DNA from: Ophiodon elongatus
Taxonomy: Eukaryota > Chordata > Actinopteri > Perciformes > Hexagrammidae
NCBI GenBank assembly: GCA_016806645.1
Contig: JACSYO010002130.1
Span: forward strand, 1 to 64,000
Direction of reading: 5' to 3'
Length of the DNA stretch: 64,000 nucleotides
Part shown: positions 41,202 to 50,700 of the stretch, in pieces
Layout: every line of letters starts with the position of its first letter
Numbering within the stretch: the stretch's first letter is position 1
Notes under the pieces: model-generated
What the model was told of the DNA's origin: nothing
What the model saw: the letters and a program-made list of their open reading frames with translations, nothing else
The model's database searches: none
Position numbers and translations under genes: made by a program

Positions 41202-44012
41202 ACACAGAGACACAGACACACACTCCTCAGCCCTTCCTACGGCCTCCCAGGACTCCGGCACTAAAGCAGTTTATAGAAGCCTCCCTACATGGACACGGCT
41301 TCTGGAATAGCAACTGCTATTTGATCTGACTGCAAGTTCTCTCACCTCTCCACTTACACTCAACCCTCGTACACCTAGTCGCTACGTGTTTCACACAACA
41401 CGGGTACAGTGCACTGCACTAATCAATGCTTTTATTTCTTGACACAATTCACCTGGAATAAACTTTGGAGGACCATTTCTTTTTTTTTTTTTTTATCAAT
41501 GTCCAACCGACTGGTGAACAGTAATGCCATCTACGGTTGTTAGACTTCATGAAAGTGATTCATACGAAGAATATTCCAACTAAACTTAGTCATGTCTTAT
41601 TTATTTCCCTTGAGAAATTGCCAGATGAGTTGTATATATTCTTGAGGCAGGACGGGGCCAATGGGGACTCGACCCTTGACAACTTGTCTTCTGTTTGTGT
41701 CCTTCCAGTCCCGTCTTGTTTTGGTTTGTTTACAAACGGCAAACATATTGAATACTGAAATCAGAAAATCCCACATTCCCCCAAAAGACGTCTCCGTGTG
41801 CTCCACTGGTCTGGCGAGTGGAAATACGCTGGAGAGATCCAGAGATCAGCACGACAGCGTAACGGTTCCTGCGCGGCGATCACATGATCCTGACAGAGGG
41901 AATCGTGGGAGGGAATCTAAGATGCCAAGTTGCATCTTGGGATTAGGTACTGTCGCCACGAGCGGTGGGCACAAATCAGCGGAGCGGGCCTAATGTGGGG
42001 AATTACAAATCAAATTTCCTCACTAATGTTGTAAATTACGACCGAGAGGAAGGAAAGATGTCTCCGAGCTGCCTCGTACGCTCATTGAAAAGAAATTGGT
42101 GTACTTTCATCCAGGGAAAAACACATCCCATGCCAGATAAGAGACACTACATGACTATGAAACAGCTTGTGCCCACTGGGAAGGGAACACAAATTATCAA
42201 TGGCAACGTGACTTCCCTATTTTCAGGTTTGTCTGACAGACTGATGTGTAACCCGCGTTTAGTTAAGGAAATTAACGGAGCGAAAGAGGACCTTAACGTT
42301 GCCAACGCAAAGTCTATGCGTAGTGCTGCTAATATTAATAGAAAAGCACATTATTAGGCCTCAAGCCAAAAATGTCAAGCACAAGGAAGCATTTCAAATC
42401 TCTTGTTTGGACGGCTTTCTCCTTATATGACATTTACTGAAAAGATGTCCACGGGCTACGATTACATATTCGCCGTCATCCAGCGAGGAACGCTTGCGAA
42501 GCTCCCCTCAACGTGAAGCGGCACAATGCAAACACAGCCAGCGTTTGAGTGTTGTCTCAGGAGCCATCAGGTACAGGTGAGGATCAATGACCCCGTCTGG
42601 CTTCTGCACTACTGGCGGAGCTGTTAAAGTGCAAAATGAGATTAGACGGGAATAGATTTGATTACGCAGCACCTTAAGCTCTCTCCTCGCCCACACAGAG
42701 GGGCATTACATTAGGATGAGTGGATAAATATCCCATTACTGGATGTAACTTTATAACACTTGAAGCTGACGATGATCAGTCTTTTGGCCACTTCATTCAT
42801 TTGGTGCCCTGTGGAACAGAGCAGATATGAATTTAATAGAGTTGATTTTTTTTTTGTTTTTTTTTTACAGAATTATGAGGATTAAATGTGGGAATAACCC
42901 GGATAAGACTGTGTGTCATTTGCATTATTATTCAATTTACATGATACTTGCTCATGAGACTGGGGGGATAATTTTTGTATTTTAGCTCAGCATTTAAATG
43001 CACAGCGGCAAGATTCTAATTTCATATATGCGACTTTTTTTTCTACGTGCTTTTGACCTCTCAATGTCGTCACCCGTCATTACAAAGTTAAGCGTGAATG
43101 GAAACACCGGGTGACTATTTTTACACTTCCTTAAGACAAACGTCAGTTTGAACATAGGGAGAAGAGAAGAAGGATGTTTGAGGGTCTGTCATTACCCTGA
43201 TCATTCACCGGGAGGCTAATAGGTCAGCTGTGCCCATATGCTTGTTGATAACCCTATGTAATGGGTATTTATAGGTTATTGCTAACATAAGCTTGGCTAC
43301 GCGGCCAGTCATTCACTTAGCAAGCAGCTGAACTCTTAAACTATGTGAAACAGAAGATGACTTCAGTGACAGTGGGGAACCTTTTTTGGGTGAATTTTCT
43401 TTTTACTTTTATACTTCAATACGTTATACAAAAAAGAAAAAAAAAATGTAGCCAAACTACAACATAAGGACGCAAATGATTTCGTGAAGGGTCGACAGCG
43501 CCGTGCACAAGCATACGTCTATCAGCTGTAACAGAGTACGCTTCTAATGAACAGACACATGTACAGTACGGCCGATATATTTCTTGTGAGAGCTCTGAAA
43601 TGAGAGTTAATCTTCAAACAGATATTGATCCCCCTTTTAAAGATCACTACTTTTTGTAGATGGGCTCGGGTAAGACCTCTCTGAGCCGTCAGCACGGCGT
43701 CTGGGTGAGGCCGACGTCGATAAGCTTTGGGAGTTCGTGGAAACATCGACTTCTGTCCCGAACTCGCCCGTTCGCTTATTTAAACTGACAAACCGGCCCT
43801 TCGTATTTCTAGGATCACGGTTGCTTTGAGGACAGAATATGACGAGATGCAGCCCAATCTCATCACTCGTATCTCATTCCATCTGACCACCGTTTGCTGG
43901 ATGCGATACCTAATGCGATCCCCCCCCCAACTCCTATTAAATAAAATAGCAATCTCACAAGAGCTGCTTCATGATATATATATAAACCAATGTGTCAAGA
44001 TGTACAATTCAG

Positions 44013-44044
<32 letters not shown>

Positions 44045-44701
44045 ACTATTTCTAAAGTCCGGTATCAGATTCGGCATCACTGTGTGTTGACAAAAACGTA
44101 ACCACCGCATCAAGTGGCGAGCAGCTTTTTTTTTCCACTGAAATTTTCAAGGATAGAGGAGAGAACAGGTGGTGCTAAGATTTCCTTTCATATTCATTAC
44201 ATTGCTAAATGATGCACTGGCTATATTTATGGGCTGATATCACCTCCTTAAGCTAGATTTTACATGCCGAGAAGAGCAACGGGGTACGATGACCTACTCC
44301 CCCGGGAGGTTGAGAGGTGAGGACTAAAGAGAGCGGCGTGCTTGGCTGCGCGAGGTCTCTCAAGGCCTATTATATCGTCTTACATTCAAAAGACTGACAG
44401 GTGCATGACAAGAAGAAGAGAAGAGAAAGAGAATGACTCTAAAAGAAAAATAGGAAAAACAAGAAAAAAGTGTGCCACGGAGAAAGATACAAAGGGATAT
44501 ATCAAGAATGGTCGCTGGAGGAAGTGTTCGCCTTGACTGGAGGAAAGACAGACGAGGGCAAGGAGGGAAGGAGGGAGGGAGGGAAGGAAGGAGGGAGGGA
44601 GGGACGTTGAAGCGGAGCAAGTTGAAAAGTATTTTTAGGAAGATGTTTATTTGTAGGTCTGTGAAACCAACCCGGGCTGTATATCTACCAGCCTTGCGAT
44701 C

Positions 44702-44745
<44 letters not shown>

Positions 44746-47383
44746 TGCTACCATCTGTTGAGGTCTCTCAGCCTGTCACGGTGCTCCGGCTCTATAGGTG
44801 GGGGACATTTTGCACAGACGGAACAATTCTGCAGATGCAAAGTGCAAAGTAACATCTGAACATGCCTATTTAAAAAAAAAAAAAAAAAAAAAAACGCTGC
44901 TGTCACACTGTTCTGCGCTCCAATGCACCACAATGGTGCAGATTAGGTGTTATTAGATTAGATTAAATGACATGATATTGGATTAGGTTAGATTAGAGTA
45001 GATAATCCCTGCGGGGAAATTATTTTGTGGTGACACAAGCTCAAAAATAGAATAGAGCAAAGAATAAAGTGTATGAATTGGTATAGACGTATTACTATAT
45101 CAGCATGCTTTTGAGCTTGACATAAAATTATTTTTAAAAAATTATATTTTTATTTTTACAGCTGCCATTTGGCCAACTGAGGAGCATCTAAATTATAATT
45201 AATTAGCCATATTAAAAAATAGCAGCTTTTGTTTGTTTGTTTAAAAAGCCAAAGAGCTTATTTTTGGTTTCTTGACTTGCTCAAAGACTGTATGAAATTA
45301 TATATATTATAGTATTACATTATATTAATATATTAGAGTCTGTATCATCCGACTGGTGTCCAACATTAAAAGAAACAACATCGGTGCAGTCAAACAAAAC
45401 GTCTTTTGACAACACGGACGGCTGTTCTGGAGACATTTCCGCATTTCTGAAAAACTAAAAAATTGACAAAAAAAGTATTACATAGGTTTCACAAGAACAA
45501 AGAATTCAACCCGTCTTCCAAAATGTGACTCTTGTTTAGCCAATAAAAGATGGCAACGTAACAGGAAGTGGCTATTTCTACTGGCAAGTGATCAAAAATA
45601 AATCTTAATTCATAGTATTGTGTATATAAACACATTGAAAAAGCTGTTTTGAATTTAATACAGTATTTAAATGTTGATATTTAAATAGTTTTATTGCACA
45701 AGATGAGTTGCCTGTGTTTAATTAAAGTCACAACTATCATTTTCATTATGCCACAAACTGAATACTTTATTGTTCCAGCTATGAAGAAGAGTCTTTAAAA
45801 GATATTGAAACGTCTATAAAATAAGTGCTGTCTAACGCCGCTGTTAAACTTGTGTTTATATTTAATCTGTGATCCAAATCCAATGTTCGCCAGCTAATCA
45901 TCCGCGTTAGGCCTACCTGTAAAAATGATTATCACAGGTGATTAATGTTAACTCAGACAACAGCTCAACTGAATCAAACAAATAAGTGAGAATGAATTGT
46001 GTTAAAGCAGGCGTGTAATTAATATCATAATGTTTGATTCTCAGAAAAAGATTAACTCTTATTATTTCTAAGTATTTCTAAACAACAAGAAATGATGGTG
46101 AAGGTGGTGATGATCTCCCCCCCGCCCCCCCCACCCACCCCCACCCCCACAGCTATTTTCAGCTTGGGAATGCAACTCTGATCACTTTTAGGAAAGATGG
46201 CGACCAGGGCGAAGCAGACCGTTGTACTGGCTACTTTTTAAACTAACAAACCAGGGAAGGGTGGTAAAATCTTTCATCCTAACTGGAACACTGCGGCGCG
46301 TGCACAATGTGTGTGTGTGTGTGTGTGTGTGTGTGTCGGGTGAACAATCACACAAATGTTAAAAAATGTAACCTTTGCGGATGTTGTTTCTGTCACAGTT
46401 TTGCGGCGGCAGACGTCACCGCGTCAGTTGACTTTTAGCTCAGACAGGTAATTAAACGCACCTGTCAAGCTCGTCCTCCACGCGGCAAGGCCAGCTGGTC
46501 GCCTAGGCAACGGCTAACTTAGTATGGCTGACAATATCCGGTTTTTAAAAAAAATATATTCATTATTTTCACGAATATTCTGGACCAATATATCTGGTCT
46601 ACTTGTATTCAAAAACGAATTGAATGATTAACAAATTAAGTTAAGAAGCAGTAACGTGACAAAATGCAGGTGTTAGTGTATATTGTTCATTTTAATTACA
46701 CATAATTAGACCTACTTATCTCGGGCTAAAATCGCTAAATCGCTGGAAAACTGACTTAAATCAAAATGACTGAATGGAAGTTTCTCTCTCATCACTTTAC
46801 CCCCCAGTTAGTGTCGTGATTTAAACTTAAATCCCTGGCAAACTGATATGTATTTTATAATTCAAATGCAGACGAAAGCCTGTGGAGGGTGGTTTTATAT
46901 TTAGACAGTCTTCGCAAGGCAAGGGGTAAGTTCACTGAAAGACAACACTGAGGAAAGTTCCAAGGCCCAAAATATCTGCCCACACAGCTTCTAGCAGGAC
47001 TGCAGTGCCAGGTGCGAGGACGGTTAGGGCACACATACCCACGTTTCACGTTGGGCTGTTTTAGACTTTGCACTATTAGGCGGAGGGGGAGGGAGGCCAG
47101 TGATTCTGAAACCATACCATTTGTCATGTTAAAATGTAGAAAAAGTCACGCATTAATAGTGTGAGGGCGTGGGTCAATCTGTGCGTAATTACGCACGGCG
47201 GCACAAGCGTAAGCCTCTGCTCAGAGCCTCCGAATCCAAACCTACCTTTCTCTGCTGCTTCTCCCAGGCAGGGTCCAGCAACAGGTCCCTGTCCCAGTCG
47301 TCCTCTTGGATCATGTACACCACCTCTTCCTGGTTGATCGTGTAGGAGTTGTTGTATGTCATATGGGTTTCGACAGCCGTCAT
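15560..47383 (-). CDS. actn3: Alpha-actinin, muscle type, complete, 21 coding exons
   Basis: Exons 5' to 3': 47383-47246, 27663-27549, 26890-26771, 25956-25870, 24722-24635, 24365-24287, 23561-23480, 22833-22748, 22628-22536, 21887-21657, 21303-21156, 20720-20570, 19739-19631, 19434-19294, 18715-18533, 18387-18253, 17814-17635, 17516-17370, 17027-16962, 16831-16673, 15718-15560; phases agree, 898 aa. Domains: two calponin-homology domains (~46-265) binding F-actin, four spectrin repeats (~280-745) forming the antiparallel rod, and a C-terminal EF-hand region (~760-898) ending GESDL. The family cross-links actin at Z-discs. The exon covering EF-hand 1 reads DRKRNGMMDPDDF, the degenerate calcium-insensitive muscle version, and I see no non-muscle alternative exon beside it. 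The N-terminus (MTAVETHMTY) and the CCS/RBM14 neighbours favour ACTN3 over ACTN1, 2 or 4. No frameshift or early stop was found. Confidence 0.95.
17521..17553. repeat. (GGA)n trinucleotide repeat upstream of ACTN3 exon 18
   Basis: On the transcribed minus strand this is a (TCC)n pyrimidine tract immediately preceding the exon 18 acceptor (exon starts at 17516), so it serves as the polypyrimidine tract. Confidence 0.9.
18499..18521. repeat. (GT)n next to the ACTN3 exon 15 donor
   Basis: This reads (AC)n in the transcript and begins about 11 bases past the end of exon 15 (18533). Confidence 0.9.
19437..19467. repeat. (CA)n forming the ACTN3 exon 14 acceptor tract
   Basis: In the transcript this is (UG)n running directly into the GCAG acceptor of exon 14, which starts at 19434. 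Confidence 0.9.
23038..23100. repeat. AT-rich palindromic tract in an ACTN3 intron
   Basis: Alternating TATA and CTATAG blocks form overlapping inverted repeats that could extrude as hairpins. No coding content. Confidence 0.7.
25582..25733 (+). repeat. Dispersed teleost repeat, AGCTT-type, copy 2
   Basis: Five AGCTT-like units are followed by GGGGGAAACAGCTAGCCTG, CCAGCATC, then TAATTAACATGTATCTTG and GTTTAATTC. It is a better preserved copy of the element at 6153-6274 and sits in an ACTN3 intron. Transposition mechanism unknown. Confidence 0.7.
25824..25869. repeat. (CA)n abutting the ACTN3 exon 4 donor
   Basis: In the transcript exon 4 is followed by GTGTGTATGTGTG, so the 5' splice site itself lies inside the repeat. 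Confidence 0.9.
25962..25989. repeat. (CA)n before the ACTN3 exon 4 acceptor
   Basis: In the transcript this is (UG)n, ending a few bases before the TTGACAG acceptor of exon 4 (exon starts at 25956). Confidence 0.9.
27454..27535. repeat. (GT)n, 82 bp, downstream of ACTN3 exon 2
   Basis: An uninterrupted 41-unit repeat. In the transcript it is (AC)n starting 13 bases after the end of exon 2 (27549). Confidence 0.95.
27666..27736. repeat. (AG)n, 71 bp, forming the ACTN3 exon 2 acceptor tract
   Basis: In the transcript this is (CU)n running straight into CUCAG at the exon 2 boundary (27663). The whole polypyrimidine tract is therefore a microsatellite. Confidence 0.95.
28786..29025 (-). pseudogene. 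Possible decayed hAT-type transposase fragment
   Basis: A 79-codon minus-strand stretch includes TDRIADFIAGDF followed about ten residues later by SGKLMSTM and then APIRCFF. The spacing and pattern loosely recall the FIA..D, GF..L and PSR..F blocks near the N-terminus of hAT/ZBED-like proteins. There is no zinc finger or DDE region nearby, and the opposite strand is also open for 94 codons (28796-29080). The resemblance is from memory and weak; chance is a real alternative. Confidence 0.2.
29459..29507. repeat. (GA)n microsatellite
   Basis: A near-pure GA repeat in ACTN3 intron 1, about 150 bp after a (GT)n tract at 29259-29305. Confidence 0.95.
30331..30387. repeat. (GT)n(AT)n microsatellite
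   Basis: A short GT run followed by about 24 AT units in ACTN3 intron 1. Confidence 0.95.
30955..31260 (+). repeat. Purine-rich block with a (GGA)n core
   Basis: About 300 bp of mostly A and G on the plus strand, with a GGA repeat at about 31199-31221 and several G runs. In the ACTN3 transcript it is a long pyrimidine stretch. No gene. Confidence 0.7.
31820..31880. repeat. (CA)n microsatellite
   Basis: A pure 60-bp AC repeat in ACTN3 intron 1. Confidence 0.95.
33318..33502. promoter_or_regulatory. Cluster of TAATTAG homeodomain-type motifs
   Basis: Three exact TAATTAG motifs at 33318-33324, 33463-33469 and 33496-33502, with further TTAATTA and ATAATTGATTAA sequences between and around them. 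The stretch is free of simple repeats, unlike its surroundings. It is a candidate enhancer within ACTN3 intron 1, inferred from motif density only. Confidence 0.3.
38690..39120 (+). repeat. Dispersed teleost repeat (CATGCTAACATGC type)
   Basis: Landmark blocks include AACATGCTCACAATGAC, AACATGCTGATGTTTAGC, ACAGCTGAGGCTGATGGGAA, GCAGGTATTTGGTCATAAAC, GACCTGATGGTGG, GATCACCAAAGTCAT and TTTCATGGCAATCC. I recognise this order from a very abundant non-coding repeat in perciform fish genomes. The copy is diverged, and its internal modules (GACATTTCACT, GGTGGCACCAG, GATCACCAAAG) recur as in that family. Confidence 0.75.
41143..41222. repeat. (CA)n microsatellite, interrupted
   Basis: About 80 bp of AC repeat with GA interruptions towards its right end. 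Confidence 0.95.
44700..44743. repeat. (CT)n microsatellite
   Basis: About 42 bp of CT repeat in ACTN3 intron 1. A GGAG/GGAA-rich repeat lies nearby at about 44563-44606. Confidence 0.95.
44975..45065. repeat. Fragment resembling a teleost LINE/SINE 3' tail
   Basis: ATTAGATTAGATTA-type sequence is followed by ATAATCCCTGCGGGGAAATT. This matches the common fish signature of a tail reading roughly TTATTGATCCCYGRGGGGAAATT. Short and diverged; family unresolved. Confidence 0.5.
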
Positions 47384-47705
47384 GGTGCAGCCTCTGTCAG
47401 GACTTCACGTCCCCCTCAGCTTATAGAAAGAAAAAATTAATCAGCAATAGACGACGCCGTGAGGGCAAGAACCACCTTGAGACGTGGGGTCTCGCTTTTC
47501 TGGGGGAGAGATCGTAAGGGGCTGCAGAAACCAGACTCCACTGGTGCGAGGTGCCTGTGCGGAGGTGGTGCTCCCACTACCAAAAAACCCTGCTGGTCCG
47601 GTGCTCCTTTCCTGGTCAACAGTGCCACACGTGACCGCACCCCAATAAGTATGGGAACCGACAGCGTGGGTATCAGGTTCGGACACTAAAAAGGTTTAAA
47701 AGGCG
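47384..47705 (-). promoter_or_regulatory. ACTN3 5' UTR and possible promoter
   Basis: Directly upstream of the ATG, the minus strand reads a pyrimidine-rich stretch ending in TTTCTATAAG (about 47433-47419). This could be a 3' splice site, implying an upstream untranslated exon, or a TATA-like element, although it sits only about 35 bases from the ATG. Further up, CCTTTTAAACC followed by CCTTTTTAGT (about 47702-47684) resembles a TATA-like plus CArG/MEF2-like pair suited to a muscle gene. Neither CArG nor MEF2 match is perfect. The transcription start is not resolved. Confidence 0.3.
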
Positions 47706-50700
47706 GGGTGGTCTCCAGCGGGTGGGGGGGAACTGGCGTGTGAGTGGCGAGGAGGGGTGTCAATCACGCCCCCCTCGGCCCAGAGGGGTTTTTATGGCCT
47801 GTGCAATGCACCTGTTGCTGTTAGTGACTCTCAACGGCAAACCCGGGTCTCTGTAGTTTCAGCCTACCTCTCCCAGAAAACCGAACCAAAGACCATTAAC
47901 ATTACTCATAAGCAGTGGAGGCCACATTCTGGACCCCCCCCCCACCACCACCCTGAACTCGGCTTTCTAGCAACTAAATTGTCACCGACACAAACCATCT
48001 TATTCCACAGGCTGCAGGTAAAAGCAGTTTATGCTCTTTCATTTTCCGTCATTATCTATACTACAATGTCTCCAGTCGATAATGAAATATTAATGGCATT
48101 GTATAAGTACATTAATTAAATTAGAATAAAATGAGATTCAGGCACTTTTATGAGAAAAAAAAAAGAATTTATTCATGATTTGCATGCAGACTGAAATACA
48201 GATCAAAAGGCATATATATGCATATCACAACCGAACAATAGCATTTGTGTTTATATCATGGTTTGTCATTCACAGTAAACATGTTGACACAAAGATTTCA
48301 TCCAACATTCATCAACTAAAATCCCCCCCCCCCTTTCCTATTCGACTTTGTGCTGGAACTAATTTCCTTGAAATGAGCAGATTCAGATTGCTATGCTCTC
48401 GAGGTGACACATTATTCTGTCACCCTTGCTGTTTCTTTGGAAACTAGAATGAAGTATATCATAATTAATCAGGCATACGACAGTAACTACACTCGGCTTG
48501 GTCCATTAACCTACTTGACGGAGCTCAGCTACTGTGGGACTATTTGTGGTTACCGTTGGTTACGTCACTGTGCTGCTACTGAGCCGAGGGAATCGGACGG
48601 GTTGACCCCTGTAAACATAATAACGCCTGTGAGAGTTTGGATGACAACATGGACCACGGGAAAAAAAAAGACAGACGTGGCCTCTGGTGGTCGATGACAC
48701 GCCCACGTAAAGAGGTGGACAAAATAACATGAACACCTTGGAAAGTGGTGCGAGGAAATACTCCGCCACCACAGCCTGCAGCGTCAAGAGTAGCCAATTC
48801 TAATGCCAATCAACGGGAATTAAACATGTTGAGCGGCTTAATAAATGCACGGATATTGTTTTGAACTGCATTAAATTCTACAGGTGTTGATGTTGTGTCA
48901 ATGCCCTGGAGACGAGGTAATGGCTGAGGTCTGACTCCACCGCCGCCGTCTTTATCCGACGACGGGATGAGCAGCACGATACCTGTGATGTCACATCTGT
49001 GCTGGGAGAGCTCGAATAGCCGTGATCCTACTGAATCTCAACTTGCAAACTCAAGAAGGCAATGTGGTCTGTGGGGTTTGTGCTCAAAGCAAACCAGCGT
49101 GCTCCAGCTGCACGTCGCAGCTCATACCTGCTGCAGGAGAACAGATGTGACCTGCGGGAGGCCATCAAAACAACACAGTGGAGAGAGACGTGTGCATAAA
49201 GAGCAATCTATGGTTCTTCAGCTTCAGCTGTCCAAACCGCAGAAGGCATGTAGGGGGGAGGGGGGGGGGTGGAAGTAGGGAGGAGGCTGCAGCGAGCTGT
49301 GGCTGTCAGTACAGTGCGACTGTGAATTCAGAGCAGCGGGGTGGTGGGGGCTGAGGGGTGGTGGTGGTGGTGGTGGTGGTGGTATGGGGGGTTTCAGAGA
49401 TGCGTGGCTGCATTCATTCAAGCACGGGAAGCCCCGACTCGCAAGCAGCACCCAGAGAAGCCTTTAGTGAGCAGTTGGGAGGATGAGGTGGCCGGAGGAC
49501 AGAAAAAAAAAAAAAAAAAAACAGTGGAGCGCCCTGATCATGGAGGCCGGGGGAAGGAGTCGGCCTTCATCTACTCCTTCTAAAGCTTCTATTTCTAAAG
49601 ATAAAAGGTTTCGGGGTCATTCTAATAACATTTGGGTTGGAGACATTTTTCTTTATATATTTTTTTACATCTCGGGGGGTCATAAATGTCTGTACACATT
49701 TCTACATTTTAGTAAAAAAAAAAAAAAAAGAAGGTGAAGTGTATCCAACAAATGGACACCTCAAAGTCAAAGCTGCATTATCAGGACGGACTGCGGTCAA
49801 CGTAAAAGGAATACGATTCTGGCCTGTATATCTAACATGGCACTCAACAGTAGGGGTCCTCCAAGATCAGGAAGGTGAGGTTAGGGAGCAGCTTTGAACA
49901 GAGGATCCTTCCACTACCAACTCACCTTAAAAATCAACTCATCTATTCCTCCCTCTCCTTTGTTGGTGAGGCAGACAGAAGGCAACGCCCCCTTGACTTC
50001 ATCCTGCAGCTGTCAGAGAAAATGCCGGACAACTCATTTGGCAATCTGAAAGCCCGGGAGTGTGGGGTCGTGTGTGTGCGAGGGTTAAGCTCTCTATCTC
50101 GGCACACGGACAATTTAACAGGTAACCAAAAAAACACACACACATACATACAAGTCACATAGAGCACGTACCCAGCCAGTCCAGCTGATCCCAGTATTGG
50201 AGGAATAGAGCTGCCGTACCAGAAAAGTCCTATAGGAACCCTGAGCTTGAGAAGCTACAGGTCAGACTGGCCTCATACCTAGGCCTATCTTATAGGACGT
50301 TTCTGGTTGGCACACAGGCTGTGAGGGACCCAAAGGGAAGAAGATTGTCTGAGGTTGAGTCATCACTTTAGATGTAATGGAGCTAAGTTCTTTTGGGTAA
50401 CAGGAGTTAGGATCCCTTCCACAGCCATGTGGAGAAAACCCGGCATTCGGCAATTTTTTTTTTTAGCAAAGCGACTTGTCCGACATTGAAGTCTCTCTGT
50501 GTGTCGTGTGACTGAGTCCGGCGGCGGGCCACCACACATACACCGTCCGTTGGCACGCCCAGGCCTCTACGGCAACAAAGGAGGACGGGTGGGGGGGTGG
50601 GGGGGGGTTGGGTTCAGGTGGGTGGTTCTGGGAAGTTGAGTCCGAGCCAGAGCCACGAACCCAGATCCAAGGGGGGAGGAGGGGCGACGGCGGTGGCGGC

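Larger units (their letters stand above)
27664..47245 (-). other. ACTN3 intron 1, about 19.6 kb
   Basis: This intron is far longer than the others in the gene. It contains many microsatellites, a homopurine block (about 30955-31260), a cluster of TAATTAG motifs (33318-33502), a dispersed teleost repeat (about 38690-39120), a LINE/SINE-tail-like fragment (about 44975-45065) and a possible transposase remnant (28786-29025). No further exon with homology to a known protein was seen on either strand. Large first introns often carry enhancers, but no element here is proven. Confidence 0.8.

Noticed and set aside
41965..42357. 130-codon plus-strand ORF inside ACTN3 intron 1
   Set aside because: It is longer than most chance ORFs here but has no recognisable domain, no splice or promoter context and no supporting neighbour. 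Conservation data would be needed.
47437..47689. Overlapping open frames on both strands upstream of ACTN3
   Set aside because: They are GC-rich and open in several frames without homology or matching splice sites. More likely promoter or 5' UTR sequence.
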